Source: JACVRX01 sp035697245 (GTDB lineage Bacteria > Actinomycetota > Actinomycetes > Jiangellales > Jiangellaceae). Taken from it: a DNA stretch of 27,088 nucleotides. The position numbers and the translations under genes are program-made. Position 1 is the stretch's first letter. Each line of letters opens with the position of its first letter. The stretch lies in assembly GCA_035697245.1 (NCBI GenBank), contig DASSDH010000110.1, positions 1 through 27,088 of the forward strand. The letters run 5' to 3'. The notes under the pieces were generated by a model. It saw only the letters and a list, made by a program, of their open reading frames with translations. It searched no databases and was not told the DNA's origin. Shown here piece by piece: positions 23,556 through 27,088 of the stretch.

Positions 23556-24572
23556 GTGCCCAGGTCGTGGGCCCCCCTTCGAGCTCGCCGCCGGGCGGCG
23601 ACGGTGGCGCTGTGTGCCGGCGCGGTGGCACTCGCGAGTTGCACGGGGACGGAGCCGGGGGCCGGGCCGGCGTCGGGCTCGCCGAGCCCTGCGGGCTCAT
23701 CGTCTCCGTCACGTACGACAACCAGCGCTGCGCCGACCCAAACTCCGACTCCGACGCCCACGCCTGCGGTGTTCGATCCGGCCGCGGCTTTCGCCATCGT
23801 CGGGCATCTGGCGGGGCAGGTTGGTCCACGTGAGGCGGCCTCGGCGGCATACGACGAGGCGGTGCAGTTCGTCATTTCCCGGTTCGAGTCGCTCGGCTAC
23901 GAGGTCAGTACGATGCCCGTGCCGGTGCCGGCCGGCGACTCATGGGGGGTTCCCGTGGCGGCGGGGACGTCGGAGAACGTCATCGCAGACCCGCCGGGTT
24001 TCGACCAGGCCGAACCCCACGTCGTGCTCGGCGCGCACCTGGACACAGTCGCCGTGGCCCCGGGGGCCGAGGACAACGGTTCCGGTGTCGCCGTCCTGCT
24101 CGAGCTGGCTCGGATGGCCGCCCAGCAGCCGCCGGCCATACCCGTGCGTTTCATCGCGTTCGGGGCGGAGGAGCCACGTGGCCGCGGCGACGACCTGCAC
24201 CACTTCGGGTCCCAGGGCTACGTGGCGACCCTGTCGCCAGCCCAGCGGGATGCCGTGCTGGCAATGGTCTCCCTCGACCGAGTCGGCGTTCCGGCCGACG
24301 CAGTTCCGGTGAGCACGGGCGGAACCGGCACCACGGCCGTCCTGGACGCCTTGCTAGCGGCCGCCGGCAGCGCGGGGGTTCCGGCCCGGCAGGACGACCA
24401 GAACCGGGCCAGCGACCACTGGTCATTCGAGAAGGCGGACATCCCCGCCGCTCGAGTTGGCAGCGTTCCGTATGCGGCCTACCACTCGGCGGACGACGTA
24501 CCGGCCGTCGTCGACCCCGCTCAGCTGGGTCGGGTCGGCGCCATCATGTGGGCCTGGCTGCAGACCCTGTAA
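23556..24572 (+). CDS. M28-family zinc aminopeptidase, predicted lipoprotein
   Basis: 338 residues. The N-terminus has arginines, a hydrophobic core and lipobox L-A-S-C (Cys29), so it should be a lipoprotein on the outer face of the membrane. A Ser/Thr/Pro-rich linker with TPTPTPTP runs to about 70. The M28 catalytic domain has GAHLDTV (His161, Asp163), EDNGSGV (bridging Asp173), FGAEEPRG (catalytic Glu205, ligand Glu206), SLDRVG (Asp241) and a C-terminal YHSADD His. All zinc ligands are present. GTG is chosen because it places a proper signal sequence; the frame is open further upstream inside hppA. Its 3' end overlaps the convergent MFS gene by 29 bp. Confidence 0.9.
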   Translation: MPRSWAPLRARRRAATVALCAGAVALASCTGTEPGAGPASGSPSPAGSSSPSRTTTSAAPTQTPTPTPTPAVFDPAAAFAIVGHLAGQVGPREAASAAYDEAVQFVISRFESLGYEVSTMPVPVPAGDSWGVPVAAGTSENVIADPPGFDQAEPHVVLGAHLDTVAVAPGAEDNGSGVAVLLELARMAAQQPPAIPVRFIAFGAEEPRGRGDDLHHFGSQGYVATLSPAQRDAVLAMVSLDRVGVPADAVPVSTGGTGTTAVLDALLAAAGSAGVPARQDDQNRASDHWSFEKADIPAARVGSVPYAAYHSADDVPAVVDPAQLGRVGAIMWAWLQTL

Positions 24573-25836
24573 CACCGGGCGGCAGGGCCTTGTCTGACCG
24601 GGCCGGCTCGCGCAGGCCGACGCACGTCAGGGCACCCAGCACGAGGACGAAAGCGACAATGCCGAACGCGGCGATGAACGAGACGTTCTCGGCCAACCGC
24701 CCCAGCACCAATGCGGCGATGACCCCGGACAGCTGCAAGGTCAGCGACTGCACCGAGAGGACCGTCGCGCGCTCGTTGGATTGAGCCGCCCGGTGGGTGA
24801 TGTCGCTGGCGAGCGGTTCGCCGATCCCGAGCAGGACGTACAGAGCAACGAAAGCGGTCGCGGCGAATGCAAAGCCGGGCACAGCAATACCGAGCGCCGC
24901 GATGGAGGCGAGCAGGGTTGTCACGCCCAGGCCGCGCGCCGGCGACCGCAGCAGCTTGGCCATCAACGGCGCGATGGACGACCCGGCCGACGTGCCGAAG
25001 AAGGCCAGCATGACCAGCACGGAGTACGGGCCTGCGGCGCTGTCCTCACCGCCGACCAACTGAGCGAACGACACGGGAGAGAGCAGTTCAACCCCGACAA
25101 GCGTCACCCCGAGGCACGCGCTGAGCAGCGTCATCCGGCGGAGAGCTCCGGGCCGGGCGGCGAGTCGTACACCGGTCCGCACGGTGACCGGCACCCGCAC
25201 CATGACGGCGCGGAACCCGAGTCGGCGCTCACGAGCCGGCTCACGCACCCAGCGTGCGATCGCGACCGTGGACACCACCGAAATCGCCGCGCTGACCAGA
25301 AACGGCACGGACAAGCTCACGACGGCCGCACCACGCGTCGGCAACGGTGCCAACGACACGAGCGCGCCACCGGCAAGTGCCCCAGCGCCAAGTGCGGCGG
25401 CACTGATGGCCATGCCTCGCGCCAGACCGGGCTTGAGGTCCGCATCGGCGTCGACACCATGGACGGTGTCGACGAACCAGGCCTGCAGTGGTCCAGAGTC
25501 CAGCGCCCGGGCCAACCCGCCGACGACCGAGCCGAGTGCCAGTACCGGCAGGGTCTGGCCCAGCCCGTGCAACAGTGCATGGGCGACGAAGAGCACCGCG
25601 GCGGCCATCAGTACCGGACGGCGGCCGAGCACGTCGGCAAGGCCACCAGTCGGCAACTCGCACACTGCTGTTGTGATGCCGTAGCAGGAGACGAGGAGAG
25701 AGATCTCGGCAAGATCTAGTCCGCGGGCTCGGAACAGCAGCACCATCACGGGGATCACGAGCCCGACGGGAAACCATCGCAGCGCCGACAGAAACAGGTA
25801 GTGCCGCTGCGCCAGCGTGAGGTCCGACGCAGTCAT
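24544..25836 (-). CDS. MFS transporter
   Basis: A 430-residue major facilitator with about 12 hydrophobic segments. The early signature is ALRWFPVGLVIPVMVLLFRARGLDLAEISLLVSCYG. The loop 2-3 motif ELPTGGLADVLGRRPVLM is of the drug-exporter type (motif A-like G-x-L-A-D-x-x-G-R-R). The ATG at 25836 overlaps the stop of the ArsR-type regulator (ATGA), so it is the regulated exporter of a two-gene operon. The frame is open upstream to 25938, but that part overlaps the regulator and is not used. The substrate is unknown. The C-terminal 10 codons overlap the M28 gene tail to tail. Confidence 0.9.
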   Translation of the reverse strand: MTASDLTLAQRHYLFLSALRWFPVGLVIPVMVLLFRARGLDLAEISLLVSCYGITTAVCELPTGGLADVLGRRPVLMAAAVLFVAHALLHGLGQTLPVLALGSVVGGLARALDSGPLQAWFVDTVHGVDADADLKPGLARGMAISAAALGAGALAGGALVSLAPLPTRGAAVVSLSVPFLVSAAISVVSTVAIARWVREPARERRLGFRAVMVRVPVTVRTGVRLAARPGALRRMTLLSACLGVTLVGVELLSPVSFAQLVGGEDSAAGPYSVLVMLAFFGTSAGSSIAPLMAKLLRSPARGLGVTTLLASIAALGIAVPGFAFAATAFVALYVLLGIGEPLASDITHRAAQSNERATVLSVQSLTLQLSGVIAALVLGRLAENVSFIAAFGIVAFVLVLGALTCVGLREPARSDKALPPGVTGSAARPT

Positions 25837-26408
25837 CCGACGACGTCCTTCGTGGGAAAGGCGTGCAGATATACCGCGACCCGTTCGGTGTCGTCGTCGG
25901 GTCGCTGCTGCTCCGCGTGCCGGGCGACGACCTCCCACATCTCACGCGACAGCTCCGCCAGCTCATCGACCCGAAGGCGAAGGATGATGTCGGAGTCCTG
26001 CGCTGCTGAGACCCATTCCCGCGGCCAACTATGGCGCTCGGCGTACCACTCCTGCAGCCGGCCGACCATCCACTGGATCCGTTCGCGATCCAGCACTTGC
26101 AGGGCGGATCGGCCGGCGGGGTCCTCGATGAAGTCGGCGACCTCCCACGAGGACAACTCATGGGCGGCACGCCACCGCTTCTCCCGGCGCGACGGTTGGT
26201 CGTCGTCCTCGACGACGAAGCCGTATCGGGCCAACTGGCGCAGGTGGTAGGACGTCGCACCGCTGGACTCGCCGAACCGCCGACCAAGTTCCGACGCCGT
26301 CGCCGGCCCGTCGACGCGCAGGGCGCCCAGCATGCGGGTTCGCAAAGGGTGGGTCAGCGCGCGCAGCGTCGCCAAGTTCTCGACACGCTTGCGGGTGAGG
26401 GTCGCCAC
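25833..26408 (-). CDS. ArsR-family (HTH_20) transcriptional regulator
   Basis: 191 residues. The winged helix-turn-helix is at about 10-80: LTHPLRTRMLGALRVDGPAT, then ASELGRRFGESSGATSYHLRQLARYGFV as recognition region. A long helical C-terminal domain with LDRERIQWMVGRLQEWYAERH is typical of HTH_20/ArsR regulators paired with MFS exporters. No Cys-based metal site is seen, so the inducer is probably a small molecule or drug. The GTG at 26408 sits directly after a large palindrome and starts VATLTRKRVENLATLRALTHP. The open frame continues to 26861 upstream, but that part is antisense-like sequence overlapping the next gene. It is coupled to the transporter by an ATGA overlap. Confidence 0.9.
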   Translation of the reverse strand: MATLTRKRVENLATLRALTHPLRTRMLGALRVDGPATASELGRRFGESSGATSYHLRQLARYGFVVEDDDQPSRREKRWRAAHELSSWEVADFIEDPAGRSALQVLDRERIQWMVGRLQEWYAERHSWPREWVSAAQDSDIILRLRVDELAELSREMWEVVARHAEQQRPDDDTERVAVYLHAFPTKDVVG

Positions 26409-26421
26409 GCGCCAAGCGTAG

Positions 26422-26457
26422 ACCACAAAGAGAGTTTTGCAAAGGTTTCTTTGTGGT
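26422..26457 (-). promoter_or_regulatory. 36-bp concentric palindrome, operator of the regulator-MFS operon
   Basis: ACCACAAAGA (26422-26431) pairs perfectly with TCTTTGTGGT (26448-26457). The central TTTGCAAA (26436-26443) is itself a palindrome with the same centre; 15 of 18 symmetrical pairs match. It ends 14 bp before the regulator's GTG, a position where a bound repressor would block the promoter. Low GC compared with its surroundings. Confidence 0.75.
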
Positions 26458-26499
26458 TGGTCTGGCCCCAGCGAACAGCCGCCGAGTCGCTCTCCTGAC

Positions 26500-27088
26500 T
26501 CAGCCCACTCGGTCGAGAAATGCCCGCGAGCGCTGCACTGCCAGTGCCGCCGCGTCGGCGTCGTACGAGGGCAGCGAGCTGTCGGTGAACAGGTGCCGGT
26601 CGCCCGGATAGACAAAGAGTTCGGCCAGCTCGGATCCGACCGTCTCGACCAGCTCGCGGGCGGCGTCGATGTCGCCCCCCAGCGCGAAGAACGGATCCTT
26701 GTCCATGCCGTGGATCTGCACCGGGACACCATCCGGCCACGGCCCGAAGGCCCATTCGCCTGTGATCGGCATGCAGGACTCGTAGAGCAGGGCACCCCGC
26801 GCGCCGGGCCGGGTCTGGGCGAGCCGCTGCGCCGAGCCGGCACCGTAAGAGAGACCGGCATACACCAAGCCCTCCGGCAGGTCGGCCACTGCCCGGTCGG
26901 TGCGCTCGCTGAGCACGTCGTCCCCGATGCCTCGGGTGTGCGCGAGACCCTCGTCGATGGTCGCCAATCGCGTCCCGTCGAACAGGTCCGGCGTGTGCAC
27001 GGTGTGCCCGCCAGAGCTCAGCTCCTCGGCGAACGCGCGCACCCCGTCGGTGAGTCCCTGCACGTGGTGGAACAACACGACTTCGGCC
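26500..27088 (-). CDS. Dienelactone-hydrolase family protein (5' end cut by window)
   Basis: An alpha/beta hydrolase of about 195-196 residues. The reading frame starts at or just beyond the window end: ...AEVVLFHHVQGLTDGVRAFA, where the likely ATG is split by the last base. The nucleophile elbow is YAGLSYGAGSAQRLA, a Ser in place of the Cys of classical dienelactone hydrolases. The acid is in HGMDKDPFFALGG and the His in VYPGDRHLFTD. The order and spacing fit the DLH fold. The substrate is unknown. It lies upstream of the regulator-MFS operon on the same strand, but the palindrome between them indicates a separate promoter. Confidence 0.85.
   Translation of the reverse strand, partial: AEVVLFHHVQGLTDGVRAFAEELSSGGHTVHTPDLFDGTRLATIDEGLAHTRGIGDDVLSERTDRAVADLPEGLVYAGLSYGAGSAQRLAQTRPGARGALLYESCMPITGEWAFGPWPDGVPVQIHGMDKDPFFALGGDIDAARELVETVGSELAELFVYPGDRHLFTDSSLPSYDADAAALAVQRSRAFLDRVG

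Noticed and set aside
22216..23850. A 544-codon open frame on the minus strand opposite hppA
   Set aside because: It lies entirely antisense to a strongly recognised gene and its neighbour, its translation is Arg/His/Asp-rich with no family resemblance, and GC-rich third positions create such frames.
26409..26861. N-terminal extension of the ArsR-family regulator
   Set aside because: It would overlap the dienelactone-hydrolase gene and the palindromic operator; the wHTH begins right after GTG 26408.

Overview
The window is a high-GC chromosomal segment of an actinobacterium. GTG starts, 4-bp GTGA/ATGA start-stop overlaps and a gene order close to the conserved actinobacterial locus that holds bldG, the DECH helicase and the Tad genes all point there. 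That locus corresponds to the Mycobacterium tuberculosis Rv3660c-Rv3654c region and the Streptomyces bldG region. It is probably a non-mycobacterial actinomycete, but I cannot name the genus. I see no rRNA, tRNA, CRISPR array, transposase or phage gene.

Left part (1-7900): a glycerol operon (glpK-glpD); an ArsR-type regulator plus SRPBCC-domain gene pair, both frameshifted, behind a tandem-dyad operator; acetyl-CoA synthetase (acs) on the minus strand; a PfpI/DJ-1 family gene with a sigmaB/sigmaF-type promoter; and a SAM methyltransferase. Between the last two lies an unusual 18-bp-arm inverted repeat.

Centre (7900-17770): a Fic-like protein that has lost the Fic catalytic motif, a membrane protein and HAD-IB phosphatase pair on the minus strand, then on the plus strand tadZ-tadA-tadB-tadC-flp(DUF4244)-tadE and a last gene in which a TadF/TadE-like membrane segment is fused to an M23 (LytM-type) peptidoglycan endopeptidase domain. 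ATPase, platform, pilin, minor pilins and a wall-cutting enzyme are thus in one cluster. GTCCACA repeats, leader hairpins and a GC-rich 12-bp stem at the flp/tadE junction suggest dedicated control. An EamA exporter, a small two-TM protein and the DECH helicase follow on the minus strand.

Right part (20100-27088): bldG (STAS anti-anti-sigma) with a downstream RsbW-like anti-sigma gene whose ATP-binding Asn is missing, a K+-independent-type H+-pyrophosphatase, an M28 peptidase lipoprotein, an ArsR regulator-MFS exporter operon with a 36-bp concentric palindrome at its promoter, and a dienelactone-hydrolase-type protein cut by the window end.

The strongest candidate for something undescribed is the TadF-M23 fusion ending the Tad pilus operon, together with the RNA structures around the pilin gene.
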